A model generated the notes under the pieces. The model was not told the DNA's origin, did not search any database, and saw only the letters and a program-made list of their open reading frames with translations. A stretch of DNA of 31,320 nucleotides from a virus. Where the stretch lies: positions 1-31,320 of the IMG/VR virus record IMGVR_UViG_3300042691_034420. One strand, written 5' to 3'. Positions 19,620 through 25,906 of this stretch are shown here, one piece after another. Both the position numbers and the translations under genes were made by a program. The first letter of the stretch is position 1. Every line of letters starts with the position of its first letter.

Positions 19620-19949
19620 ATGAACCCTTCCATCAAACAAGCCTGGATTGAAGCTCTTCGCTCTGGTGATTACCAGCAAGGCAGAGAAAGCCTTTGCAGC
19701 AATGGTAAATTCTGTTGCCTTGGTGTGCTGACTGACCTCTATATCAAGGAGACCAACCAGCAATGGCACCATGATGTTGGTGGTTGCTACAGCTTTGAAA
19801 CCGAAGGAGGCATTCTTCCTCTGTCAGTGCAACAATGGGCGGGCCTTGATGTGCCCAACCCCTACCTTGCTGGCTACTACGTGAGCAGTTGGAACGATGA
19901 AGGAGCAAGCTTTGAAGAACTAGTCAGTCTTATTGAAGAGCATCTTTGA
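19620..19949 (+). CDS. Conserved phage hypothetical protein, 109 aa
   Basis: MNPSIKQAWIEALRSGDYQQ then GKFCCLGVLTDLYIKE. The pattern 'W..ALRSG.Y.QG...L.....FCCLGVL.DLY' is widespread in phage and prophage proteins of unknown function. The C-terminal part (LPLSVQQWAGLDVPNPYLAG) contains the other usual feature, a 'L...QWAGL....P' segment. Two adjacent cysteines (FCC) are conserved in that group. It lies in a chain of small genes with 2-nt spacing on both sides. Confidence 0.8.
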   Translation: MNPSIKQAWIEALRSGDYQQGRESLCSNGKFCCLGVLTDLYIKETNQQWHHDVGGCYSFETEGGILPLSVQQWAGLDVPNPYLAGYYVSSWNDEGASFEELVSLIEEHL

Positions 19950-19951
19950 TC

Positions 19952-20173
19952 ATGGCCTTTCCCGTTAGTTTTGTCTCAGAAGATGAATATGGCGTGCCCT
20001 ATGCTGCACGCACTTTCTCTTCCATTGAAGAACTCTATGACGAAATTAGAGCACTAGAAGAATTGCTTGATGAAAGCTCTGTTAGCAGGGGCTACATCAT
20101 TCAAGCTGCTTTGGATCAGCTCAAGCAACTCGCTCATGATATTGAGCTTGAAGACGAGCAACTACCAGAATGA
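19952..20173 (+). CDS. Hypothetical acidic protein, 73 aa
   Basis: From ATG 19952: MAFPVSFVSEDEYGVPYAAR, then TFSSIEELYDEIRALEELLD and a helical acidic tail. A short beta hairpin followed by helices resembles other small proteins in this window (for example at 24879). The stop overlaps the next start (ATGA). Function unknown. Confidence 0.6.
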   Translation: MAFPVSFVSEDEYGVPYAARTFSSIEELYDEIRALEELLDESSVSRGYIIQAALDQLKQLAHDIELEDEQLPE

Positions 20174-20319
20174 TTCCCTTTACCATTGTTGCCCACAAAC
20201 AAGGGCAACGCCGCACGCTTCAACTACTAGCCAGAGACCAAGCTACAGCCATCCTTTCTGCTCAAGAGCTTCTCCCTGGCTGGTCCCTTTCCGTTCCTTC
20301 GCTTTCCCCACAGTGGTAA
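20170..20319 (+). CDS. Hypothetical protein, 49 aa
   Basis: The ATGA overlap at 20170 links it to the previous gene. It reads MIPFTIVAHKQGQRRTLQLL, then ARDQATAILSAQELLPGWSL and ends SPQW. The N-terminal strand-turn-strand and helix could make a small domain. The following gene's GTG start lies within its last codons. Function unknown. Confidence 0.5.
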   Translation: MIPFTIVAHKQGQRRTLQLLARDQATAILSAQELLPGWSLSVPSLSPQW

Positions 20320-20612
20320 CCATCAAAACGTATCAAGACAACGGCCCGTATTTCTCCTGTACCAAGGGCTCCTACCAGGCCGCTTCGCTCCAGCAGCTCA
20401 TCTTTCACGTCAGGCAAGCAATGGAGGACAGAGAGCATGTCATTGGCATCTACGGGCCTGATGGGGACTGCAAAGGCATTTGGCAGCTTGACATTGAAGG
20501 GCACGTGGACAGCGCAGGCGACAGCATCGTGGACCATGAAGGCTACGAGCTGCTGCGCCCTGACACTAGGGAGCAATGGATGTGGGGCAGGCTTCAGGAG
20601 CAACTAGTCTGA
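20313..20612 (+). CDS. Hypothetical protein, 99 aa (GTG start)
   Basis: The frame is open from 20067, but the upstream part overlaps two other genes. GTG 20313 (VVTIKTYQDNGPYFSCTKGS) fits the overlapping-stop pattern of this cluster. The body (LQQLIFHVRQAMEDREHVIG, then IYGPDGDCKGIWQLDIEGHV) is alpha/beta. A terminator follows 19 nt after the stop. Function unknown. Confidence 0.55.
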   Translation: MVTIKTYQDNGPYFSCTKGSYQAASLQQLIFHVRQAMEDREHVIGIYGPDGDCKGIWQLDIEGHVDSAGDSIVDHEGYELLRPDTREQWMWGRLQEQLV

Positions 20613-20631
20613 TTGTTTCGTTTTGTGAACT

Positions 20632-20653
20632 AGGGGCCTTCAGGCCCCTTTCT
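20632..20653 (+). terminator. Rho-independent terminator
   Basis: AGGGGCC-TTCA-GGCCCCT followed by TTCT. The CTGTATTGTTCT element (20655-20666) begins 2 nt later. Confidence 0.75.
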
Positions 20654-20654
20654 G

Positions 20655-20666
20655 CTGTATTGTTCT
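20655..20666 (+). promoter_or_regulatory. CTGTATTGTTC element, copy 4
   Basis: CTGTATTGTTCT, immediately after a terminator and 41 nt before ATG 20707. Same position relative to a terminator as copies 1-3. Confidence 0.45.
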
Positions 20667-20706
20667 CTTGTTGGGCGAGATCCCGACAGTCCTCTGCTTC
20701 CCCACC

Positions 20707-20961
20707 ATGGAATTCCTTGTTAACGCTGGCGGCCTCCTCATCAAGCACGATGAAGAGCAGCTAATTTCTCTCATCGCTCAGTTCATCAATGAAGGTAAGC
20801 CTGGTTGCGGCTTCTTTATTAAAGACGTGGGCTGCATTGCTAAGCACGAAGATGGCCAAATGATGATGGGCCGCACCATTGAAACTGTCAGCCGTTTGTT
20901 CAATAAGACCAGCGACGACATTATGCACATTGTCAAGCGCTGGGCCTCTGAGGCTGCTTGA
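20707..20961 (+). CDS. Hypothetical protein, 84 aa
   Basis: ATG 20707 gives MEFLVNAGGLLIKHDEEQLI, then SLIAQFINEGKPGCGFFIKD and RTIETVSRLFNKTSDDIMHI. Helical with a short beta hairpin around CGFFIKDVGC. It forms its own transcription unit between the promoter-like element and the terminator at 20970. Function unknown. Confidence 0.6.
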   Translation: MEFLVNAGGLLIKHDEEQLISLIAQFINEGKPGCGFFIKDVGCIAKHEDGQMMMGRTIETVSRLFNKTSDDIMHIVKRWASEAA

Positions 20962-20969
20962 ACTAGCAA

Positions 20970-20988
20970 GGGGCGCCCAAAGCGCCCC
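20970..20988 (+). terminator. Hairpin terminator
   Basis: GGGGCGC-CCAAA-GCGCCCC, then ATTCTCTCC. The stem is strong but the T-run is weak. Confidence 0.65.
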
Positions 20989-21008
20989 ATTCTCTCCTTA
21001 TTAAAACC

Positions 21009-21197
21009 ATGCAAGACGCTATCAGCATTCTCGCAATCAGCAAGAAAGGCAAAAGCCGTATTGGTACGAAGCTCACAATGGGAATTGTTGAGCAGAATCA
21101 CCACGACAAACTATTCGTAGTGTTTCCTGCTTTGAATCAATGCAGATGGATCAAAAAGGACAACGATCCTGATTTTCGCATTATTGAGGAGGGTTGA
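21009..21197 (+). CDS. Hypothetical protein, 62 aa
   Basis: MQDAISILAISKKGKSRIGT, then KLTMGIVEQNHHDKLFVVFP. It is beta-rich and basic, with a C-terminus RWIKKDNDPDFRIIEEG. It ends 2 nt before the next ATG. No family is recognised. Confidence 0.58.
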   Translation: MQDAISILAISKKGKSRIGTKLTMGIVEQNHHDKLFVVFPALNQCRWIKKDNDPDFRIIEEG

Positions 21198-21199
21198 AC

Positions 21200-21610
21200 A
21201 TGGGAGCCAATTATTTCCTTCATTCTCAGCAATGTCCTCATTGTGGCATTGCGCTAGAAGATAAAATGCACCTTGGTAAAAGCTCTGCTGGCTGGTGCTT
21301 TAGCTTGCATGTTTATCCAGAATTAGCGCTAAATGATTGGGAAGATATGTGGCAATATATTTGCTTTTGCGTGGAAGAAGATGGCCATCAATTGGAAAAT
21401 GAATATGGCGAGATTATCTCCCTAGAACAATTCTTTTCCATTGTTTGGGACCGCCATCGCGAAACTCATCATTGGCCGTCTTGGCTTCAGGAAAATCATG
21501 CTCTTCCTGGACCATTTGGCCTTGCTCGTCATATTGTTGATGGGCAACATTGCATAGGCAATGCAGGCTTAAATGCCCCTATTGATTATTTCATTGGAGA
21601 ATTCTCATGA
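21200..21610 (+). CDS. Conserved hypothetical zinc-ribbon-like protein, 136 aa
   Basis: MGANYFLHSQQCPHCGIALE, then HLGKSSAGWCFSLHVYPELA. A 'YY(L/F)H...C..CGR.D...HIGKSSAGW.F' motif is familiar from phage proteins of unknown function. One CPHC pair and a later cysteine might bind metal. The C-terminal half (EQFFSIVWDRHRETHHWPSW) is His/Trp-rich. The next gene starts at the overlapping ATGA. Confidence 0.75.
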   Translation: MGANYFLHSQQCPHCGIALEDKMHLGKSSAGWCFSLHVYPELALNDWEDMWQYICFCVEEDGHQLENEYGEIISLEQFFSIVWDRHRETHHWPSWLQENHALPGPFGLARHIVDGQHCIGNAGLNAPIDYFIGEFS

Positions 21611-21867
21611 GCAGGCAACTCACTCTCATTGGTCGTCTTGGCCCCATTCACTATCAAGAGCCTCCTGGCGGCTCCGCTCACGCCTCCTTTGACATTGTTA
21701 TTGACAGAGGCTCTAAAACTACTCCCGTGCCTTGTGAAGCATGGGGCATCCTTGCAGAACAAGCTTTTTCAATGGACGAAGGGAGTTTAATTGGCTTGAT
21801 TGGCTCTCTCACCATTGATCGAACAGTGCGCATTGAAACGCTTGAACACTTAGGCAGGCCCCTCTGA
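21607..21867 (+). CDS. SSB-like OB-fold protein, 86 aa
   Basis: MSRQLTLIGRLGPIHYQEPP, then GGSAHASFDIVIDRGSKTTP, PCEAWGILAEQAFSMDEGSL and LIGLIGSLTIDRTV. The order matches a shortened bacterial SSB: 'l.GRl', 'A.F.l...', 'p...WG.lAE', 'kGsl..v.G.l'. The acidic C-terminal tail of SSB is missing. It probably binds single-stranded DNA or is a degenerate OB protein. Coupled by ATGA to the gene before and by TGATG to the gene after. Confidence 0.65.
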   Translation: MSRQLTLIGRLGPIHYQEPPGGSAHASFDIVIDRGSKTTPVPCEAWGILAEQAFSMDEGSLIGLIGSLTIDRTVRIETLEHLGRPL

Positions 21868-22022
21868 TGATCCTCATTGATTTCTTCACTGAAGACTGCT
21901 GCAAGGGCACTGAGCTGGTTGAAGGCTGGTATTGGTATGAAGACGATGGAGAAGGAGTGGGAGGACCGTATGAAAGCGAAGAAGCGGCTGTGAAGGCTGC
22001 TTTTGATGGGCATGGCTGGTGA
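21867..22022 (+). CDS. Hypothetical acidic protein, 51 aa
   Basis: MILIDFFTEDCCKGTELVEG, then WYWYEDDGEGVGGPYESEEA and AVKAAFDGHGW. The 'G..W.......GPY.S.EEA..AA' ending resembles small phage proteins of unknown role. It starts at the last base of the SSB-like stop codon, so it is translationally coupled. It is the last gene before the homing nuclease. Confidence 0.6.
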   Translation: MILIDFFTEDCCKGTELVEGWYWYEDDGEGVGGPYESEEAAVKAAFDGHGW

Positions 22023-22026
22023 GAGC

Positions 22027-22033
22027 CTAAATA
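22027..22033 (+). promoter_or_regulatory. CTAAATA element before homing nuclease
   Basis: CTAAATA, 9 nt before ATG 22043 and 75 nt before the alternative ATG 22109. The same heptamer precedes the other HNH gene at 565. Confidence 0.35.
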
Positions 22034-22042
22034 ATTGTTAGC

Positions 22043-22693
22043 ATGCGAAACGACGCGAGATGCCAGTCTCGTGACGTTTCTAACCACTACCAAAAAGAGG
22101 GTTTGGCCATGGCTACAGGCAATCATAGCGGCGTGCCAGAAGGGTTCAAGGAAATCCCTGGCTACGCAGGTAAGTATTTCATCAATGAACAGGGTGATGT
22201 GTGGAGCATTGCAAAGAGCAGGCTAATGAGCCCACAAACCGACGCATCCAATCCTTATCCTTGGGTGCTATTGACAAGACCTGACAAGAAAAGACGGCCA
22301 ACTACTGTTTATTTTTTAATGCGTCTTACGTGGATGCCGCCTGCTCCAGGTGAAGTTGGGATAGGAGCCAATAAGTGGTGTGTCAATCATAAAGACGGAA
22401 ATAAGCTCAACAGCTCACTAGACAATTTGGAATGGATGACAAATTCGCAAAACGCTAAACACGCGTGGGAGAATGGCATGCAGGCGCAGGGCACTGACAA
22501 GAAAAATGCTATTTTTACATCGAATGAAGTGACTCTAATTCGCTTACGTGTTAAATACGGCGAGAGCGCTTATTCAATAGCCAAAGAATACAATTGCGCC
22601 CATGGCACTATTAAGAAGATGTGTCGATTTGAAAGCTGGAGGCATCAGGATCGCAATCTGCGAGGACGAGTCAGGCCTAAGACGTCGCTGTAA
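22043..22693 (+). CDS. NUMOD4-HNH homing endonuclease
   Basis: 216 aa from ATG 22043, or 194 aa from ATG 22109 (MATGNHSGVPEGFKEIPGYA). NUMOD4 motif: FKEIPGYAGKYFINEQGDVW. HNH_3 motif: VNHKDGNKLNSSLDNLEWMT followed by NSQNAKHAW. The C-terminal part (YGESAYSIAKEYNCAHGTIK) is a DNA-binding helix-turn-helix-like repeat typical of these enzymes. Free-standing homing nucleases of this kind cut homologous phage DNA and promote spread of their own gene. It sits directly at the left edge of a repeat-rich block (22695 onward), which may be related to its insertion. Confidence 0.9.
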   Translation: MRNDARCQSRDVSNHYQKEGLAMATGNHSGVPEGFKEIPGYAGKYFINEQGDVWSIAKSRLMSPQTDASNPYPWVLLTRPDKKRRPTTVYFLMRLTWMPPAPGEVGIGANKWCVNHKDGNKLNSSLDNLEWMTNSQNAKHAWENGMQAQGTDKKNAIFTSNEVTLIRLRVKYGESAYSIAKEYNCAHGTIKKMCRFESWRHQDRNLRGRVRPKTSL

Positions 22694-22694
22694 A

Positions 22695-22871
22695 GAACCG
22701 GCTGGAAAACATATTATTTAAGGCACGGCTGGTTTTTGGCTTGTTTGAGAACCAGCCAGAAAATGGATTGTTTCAGAAAAAAATTAGAACCGGCTGGAAA
22801 ACGGATTGTTGAGAGAAAATTTGGAACCGGCTGGAAAACGGATTGTTTGAGAACCGGCTGGTTTTCGGCTT
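22695..22871 (+). repeat. Tandem repeat family A (GAACCGGCTGGAAAACGGA)
   Basis: Five copies, some diverged, of a unit resembling GAACCGGCTGGAAAACGG plus ATTGTTT, at about 22695, 22749, 22787, 22824 and 22851. Copy 2 reads GAACCAGCCAGAAAA. Copy 5 ends in GGTTTTCGG, and GGCTGGTT (22728-22735) can pair with AACCAGCC (22750-22757). The array begins 2 nt after the homing-nuclease stop codon. Confidence 0.85.
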
Positions 22872-22897
22872 CTTTCATACCATTTCATAACGCTGCC

Positions 22898-22957
22898 GTT
22901 TTATGCGTCAAGCCGCATTATGGGGTTATGCGCCTGGAGGCATTATGGGGTTATGCG
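22898..22957 (+). repeat. Tandem repeat family B (GCATTATGGGGTTATGCG)
   Basis: Two perfect 18-bp copies at 22915-22932 and 22940-22957, period 25 bp, with a partial copy (TTTTATGCGTC) at about 22900. Each copy can fold through GCAT/ATGC ends. Confidence 0.85.
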
Positions 22958-22990
22958 TCCCGAAGCATAGCCGAATTCTCTACTCTTACT

Positions 22991-23143
22991 GTGGCGGCCC
23001 TAGGTGATGCCTACCCTTCCGCCTTAGGTGATGCCTACTTGTGCGGGCCTTAGGTGATGCCTACTTGTGGTCGCCAGTTCTTTACCCTTACCCTGCCGCG
23101 CCAGTTCTTTACCCTTGCCCGTGGCGGCCTTAAGTGATGCTCA
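22991..23143 (+). repeat. Repeat families C (TAGGTGATGCCTA) and D (GCCAGTTCTTTACCCTT)
   Basis: Family C: an inverted-repeat 13-mer TAGG-TGATG-CCTA at 23001, 23025 and 23051, with a diverged copy at 23131, each preceded by a GC-rich GCGGCC-type sequence. Family D: GCCAGTTCTTTACCCTT at 23073-23089 and 23100-23116, period 27 bp, inserted between C copies 3 and 4. No protein frame in this block looks real. Confidence 0.85.
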
Positions 23144-23539
23144 CCGTGACCGATAGTTTGCAACTCTATCGGCGGCGGATTGCGCAGCAGTAGCCTACCC
23201 TCACTGTTTGGCGCTGTTTGTCGCTTACTGCGCGGCACTAAATATAAACATTTCAAATTGTAACGCTGCCCGCGATTCTCACCCGTCCCATGGTATGGGC
23301 GCTGATTGTTGCGGATTGTTGCAACGGTTGACCTATGGGCGGCTGCCATGGTACGCGCGTGCGCGTTCATCTCTTTAGTTCGGATGTTGCGAGCATCGCG
23401 CGGCCTGGTACCATGCCGCAACGCTTAACACCAGTGGACGGTTTGCCAAACCGCACACTATGCAAGGCCGTTGAAATTTGGCAGGATGCATGCATCGGGC
23501 GGGAGCGATTCCACCGACCCTCTCCAAACATTCCGCAGC
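23144..23539. other. Noncoding stretch before the gp88 island
   Basis: No convincing gene is visible in these roughly 400 bp. It is GC-rich with short echoes such as GATTGTTGC twice (23303, 23314), a CCCATGGTATGGG inverted repeat (23287-23299) and CCATGGTAC at 23347. A CTAAATA heptamer occurs at 23238-23244. With the repeats to its left it forms about 850 bp without genes, unusual in this compact genome. Confidence 0.6.
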
Positions 23540-23704
23540 ATGCAAACTCTCTCTCTCACCGCCAAACTCTCGGCACTGTTCGGCGGTTCACTGTTCGCCC
23601 TGTTTGTGGCTGGCCTTGCCGTGGAGGATCAGCGGCATTTCGTAGCCTGCCGTACCAGCGGCGCGAGTGTTGACGCCTGCCTACTGCAAATCAGCGGCCG
23701 CTGA
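23540..23704 (+). CDS. Small membrane or secreted protein, 54 aa
   Basis: MQTLSLTAKLSALFGGSLFA then LFVAGLAVEDQRHFVACRTS. Residues 8-27 form a membrane segment or signal anchor, followed by a soluble part with two cysteines (ACRTSGASVDACLLQ). ATG 23540 is preferred because CAAACATTCC lies 5 nt upstream, as it does before the other genes of this island. Function unknown. Confidence 0.6.
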   Translation: MQTLSLTAKLSALFGGSLFALFVAGLAVEDQRHFVACRTSGASVDACLLQISGR

Positions 23705-23743
23705 TTCTCTCAAACATTCTGCAAACATTCCCTTTCTAAGATC

Positions 23744-24622
23744 ATGTCTGCCGTTCTGAATTCTCGCGCCAAACTGCCCACTGATTTGGCTTCCATGGGC
23801 AAACAGTATAGAATCTCCTGCCGCGATTTGCTTAGCACTAATCCCAAGACTGAGAAGAGTAAAGTTCAAACCTACATTCTGCACCTTGCCCCTGATAATA
23901 CTTCCGGCGTTAATGTTTGTCCCGGCGCTGGAAATTGTCGCAAAATCTGCCTACATTTTGCCGGGAATCCCGTCTACATGACAAACAAACAGGCCGCCAG
24001 AATTCGCAGGACCTTAGCATTCGCAGCAGACAAACAGCGATTCGCGCGGTTGATCGTTTGTGCAATCCTAGGCAAGCTTGCTAAACATCCCGGCGAACCC
24101 ATTGCAATCAGACTAAACGGCACAAGTGATATAGCCTGGGAGAATGTAGACTTTACCATCACGCCAGAGTTTGCAACATTCTGCCGCGTTAAGTTTGGCC
24201 AGGATTTGCCCATTGGCAAGCGTAACATCTTTGAAGCTTTTAACTACATTGCAAACAATGGTGGCCCGTTAGTTGTATTTTATGATTACACTAAAATCAA
24301 ACGTAACTGGGCAGAATGTCAGCGCCTTGGATATCATCTTACATTCAGTTTTGACGGCCACGACAACAAACAAAATCTAAAAATCGCCGCGTCCGCGTTA
24401 TCTGCTGGCGTGAACGTTGCAGCAGCATTCAACATCAAAAAAGGGCAAGCATTGCCTAAGTTTGCCTATCTTGCAAACCGTAAGCTTAACGTGGTTGATG
24501 GAGACTTAACGGATTATCGGCCAGCAGATCCCCAAGGTTACAACATTGTGGGCCTACGCTTCAAACTACCTCACGGCATCAAATACTCTGACGCTGACAA
24601 GCAAGCATTCTGTATCGCTTAA
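23744..24622 (+). CDS. Gene product 88 (gp88) family protein
   Basis: 292 aa. The signature NVCPGAGNCRKICLHFAGNP then NKQAARIRRTLAFAADKQRF matches a protein family first named from mycobacteriophage gp88 (a Cys cluster C-x5-C-x3-C followed by an R-rich helix). The rest includes IAIRLNGTSDIAWENVDFTI and VFYDYTKIKRNW, and ends with GLRFKLPHGIKYSDADK. The biochemical role is unknown; a three-cysteine cluster suggests metal or Fe-S binding. It is the largest gene of an island whose upstream signal differs from the rest of the window, hinting at separate ancestry. Confidence 0.8.
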   Translation: MSAVLNSRAKLPTDLASMGKQYRISCRDLLSTNPKTEKSKVQTYILHLAPDNTSGVNVCPGAGNCRKICLHFAGNPVYMTNKQAARIRRTLAFAADKQRFARLIVCAILGKLAKHPGEPIAIRLNGTSDIAWENVDFTITPEFATFCRVKFGQDLPIGKRNIFEAFNYIANNGGPLVVFYDYTKIKRNWAECQRLGYHLTFSFDGHDNKQNLKIAASALSAGVNVAAAFNIKKGQALPKFAYLANRKLNVVDGDLTDYRPADPQGYNIVGLRFKLPHGIKYSDADKQAFCIA

Positions 24623-24628
24623 CTTAGT

Positions 24629-24646
24629 GGGCCGCAATCGCGGCCC
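24629..24646 (+). terminator. Hairpin after gp88-like gene
   Basis: GGGCCGC-AATC-GCGGCCC, 7 bp, 6 nt after the stop. The T-run is weak (CCATTGTT). Confidence 0.55.
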
Positions 24647-24679
24647 CATTGTTCAAACATTCCCTCGCAAATTCTCACA

Positions 24680-24844
24680 ATGTCAGACTTCCATAGCGTC
24701 ACACTTAAGACCATTGTTGAAATTAACGGCAAACAATACACCATAGAATCTTGTGACTTTAGCGAATCAGTGACAGAGGCTATTTGTGACGGTGTTTGTG
24801 ACACTACTGCACAAGACATCATAGACTTTGTCACTCAGTGCTGA
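24680..24844 (+). CDS. Hypothetical acidic protein, 54 aa
   Basis: MSDFHSVTLKTIVEINGKQY, then TIESCDFSESVTEAICDGVC and a helical end. Four cysteines (SCDF, AICDGVC, TQC) are many for 54 residues and could bind metal. It is preceded by TTCAAACATTCCCTCGC. Function unknown. Confidence 0.62.
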   Translation: MSDFHSVTLKTIVEINGKQYTIESCDFSESVTEAICDGVCDTTAQDIIDFVTQC

Positions 24845-24878
24845 TCAATTCTTCAAACATTCCCTCGCTATCCCTCCA

Positions 24879-25073
24879 ATGTTCTACATCACAGAATCAG
24901 ACTTTGGCCACACTTTCTACGCTGAAACATTCGCCAGTTTTGATGATGCCTGCCACGCGCTAAACATGCTTGAACTATCGCAGGAGGATGCCTACAGTTT
25001 CGAGCGCGAATGTTCCATCGCTGAACTTAAACAGCAGCTAGTAGATTTTATGGAAGAGAATCAAGAATCCTGA
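24879..25073 (+). CDS. Hypothetical acidic protein, 64 aa
   Basis: MFYITESDFGHTFYAETFAS, then FDDACHALNMLELSQEDAYS. A beta hairpin with two acidic helices; the layout is similar to the 73-aa protein encoded at 19952. ATG 24879 lies 15 nt after the CAAACATTCC motif. The stop is next to the AAGGGCCC repeat block. Confidence 0.62.
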   Translation: MFYITESDFGHTFYAETFASFDDACHALNMLELSQEDAYSFERECSIAELKQQLVDFMEENQES

Positions 25074-25160
25074 AAGGGCCCCACAAGGGCCCACAAGGGC
25101 CCAACAATCAAACCAGCATCAAGGGCCCATAAGGGCCCTTTTCAATGCCTACAGGGCCCG
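25074..25160 (+). repeat. AAGGGCCC repeat cluster
   Basis: AAGGGCCC occurs at 25074, 25085, 25095, 25121 and 25131, with AGGGCCC at 25153. The core GGGCCC is palindromic, so any two copies can pair. The pair at 25121-25138 (AAGGGCCC-AT-AAGGGCCCTT) followed by TTC can work as a terminator for the gp88 island. Confidence 0.8.
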
Positions 25161-25411
25161 TAGGGTGACGGTAGGACGTGAGCCCATAGGATCGGTGGAG
25201 ACTAGGGGATAGGGAGACTGAGAGATTATCTCTCCATTTACAGTAGATTTTAATCCCGATATCGCAGGTCGGGATTTAATTTGCTTCTGTAAAGTATTGT
25301 GAAACGGTATCAACGGCTACAGACGTGGGGAGCAGTAGCAGGGCAGAAATTGGCTGGGGGGCTGCGGTATATCCCCCGAAAAGTGGGGCCATTTTTCATC
25401 TGGAAAATTGC
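25161..25411. other. Noncoding stretch with long inverted repeat
   Basis: No gene is seen. The centre holds an imperfect inverted repeat at 25239-25291: TACAG...AATCCCGA (left arm) and TCGGGATT...CTGTA (right arm), with a 9-nt centre. A smaller GAGA-TCTC hairpin precedes it (25220-25233), and GGGGG/CCCCC (25355-25376) follows. The arms could form an RNA hairpin, an operator or an origin element. Confidence 0.6.
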
Positions 25412-25771
25412 CTAAGTATTTATACCTAGCAAATAATCAAGAGCTGCTTTTACCATGGCGGGGGAATCATCGAAATGTCCTAGACCAAGATTACAGGAGG
25501 AGCAAATGTAGCCTCTGAATGCGTCTGTATTGTGGCAATGATCTAACACCCAGCGTTCAGTATGTTTTTGACAAATTGGGCAAGGCCCTGGAGGAGGAGC
25601 AGGGAATTGTCGTTTTAGGCGAGAGCGAAGAGATTGGTGCTGGTTAATGCAAGTGCGACAGCGGGAGTCGAGGCGGTCGCGATTACGGGGCTGAGAAGGG
25701 AAGGCAACGAAAGGCTTTGCTTCATTGCAGAGCTGGCAGAGCTTTGTTGGCTGCAGAGAATAAGCGCTCAT
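25412..25771 (-). CDS. Recombination endonuclease VII-like protein
   Basis: 119 aa. N-terminal CQLCNEAKPFVAF and SRCRTCINQHQSL form a zinc-binding pair. The C-terminal half CPICQKHTERWVLDHCHNTD then AFRGYICSSCNLGLGHFDDS is the endonuclease VII (T4 gp49-type, PF02945) motif: DH-x-H, RG..C..CN..LG. Such nucleases cut branched DNA or act as mobile HNH-type nucleases in phages. It is alone on the minus strand between two noncoding blocks, more in keeping with a mobile nuclease than with an operon gene. The T4 protein is 157 aa, so this is a short version. Confidence 0.85.
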   Translation of the reverse strand: MSAYSLQPTKLCQLCNEAKPFVAFPSQPRNRDRLDSRCRTCINQHQSLRSRLKRQFPAPPPGPCPICQKHTERWVLDHCHNTDAFRGYICSSCNLGLGHFDDSPAMVKAALDYLLGINT

Positions 25772-25906
25772 GCCAAGCGTTGCGTTGTAGCAAAGCTAAC
25801 AAGCAAAAAGCTAGTTGCCACACGCTGAATCAAGCCCTCGCAGAGGGCGCAGATGAAGCGTTCTAGACAATGGTTAAGTTAGTGATCCTCCCCAAGGAGG
25901 AGAACG

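Larger units (their letters stand above)
23525..24863 (+). promoter_or_regulatory. CAAACATTCC upstream motif set
   Basis: CAAACATTCC occurs at 23525-23534, 23722-23731 (with a near copy CAAACATTCT at 23711), 24654-24663 and 24854-24863. These lie 5, 12, 16 and 15 nt before four consecutive start codons. The last two copies are extended to TTCAAACATTCCCTCGC. It is not a Shine-Dalgarno sequence. A translation-initiation or transcription signal is inferred. Confidence 0.6.

Noticed and set aside
22736-23053. A 105-codon plus-strand frame across the repeat array
   Set aside because: The predicted protein is just the translation of the tandem repeats (for example repeated TGWKTDC), with no folded-protein character.
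22695-23143. CRISPR array
   Set aside because: Repeats change family along the block, are imperfect and closely spaced, and there are no unique spacers of constant length nor cas genes.
23050-23421. A 123-codon minus-strand frame in the GC-rich noncoding stretch
   Set aside because: Arg-rich and repetitive (RVKNWR twice), as expected from antisense translation of repeat family D; no start signal.
25417-25424. Exact T4 late promoter octamer TATAAATA on the minus strand
   Set aside because: It lies in the last codons of the endonuclease VII-like gene and points into noncoding DNA with no gene to serve.
10069-25870. Shared 12-mer CGTTCTAGACAA at 10069 and 25859
   Set aside because: Identical 12-mers are expected several times by chance in 31 kb, and the surroundings are not similar.
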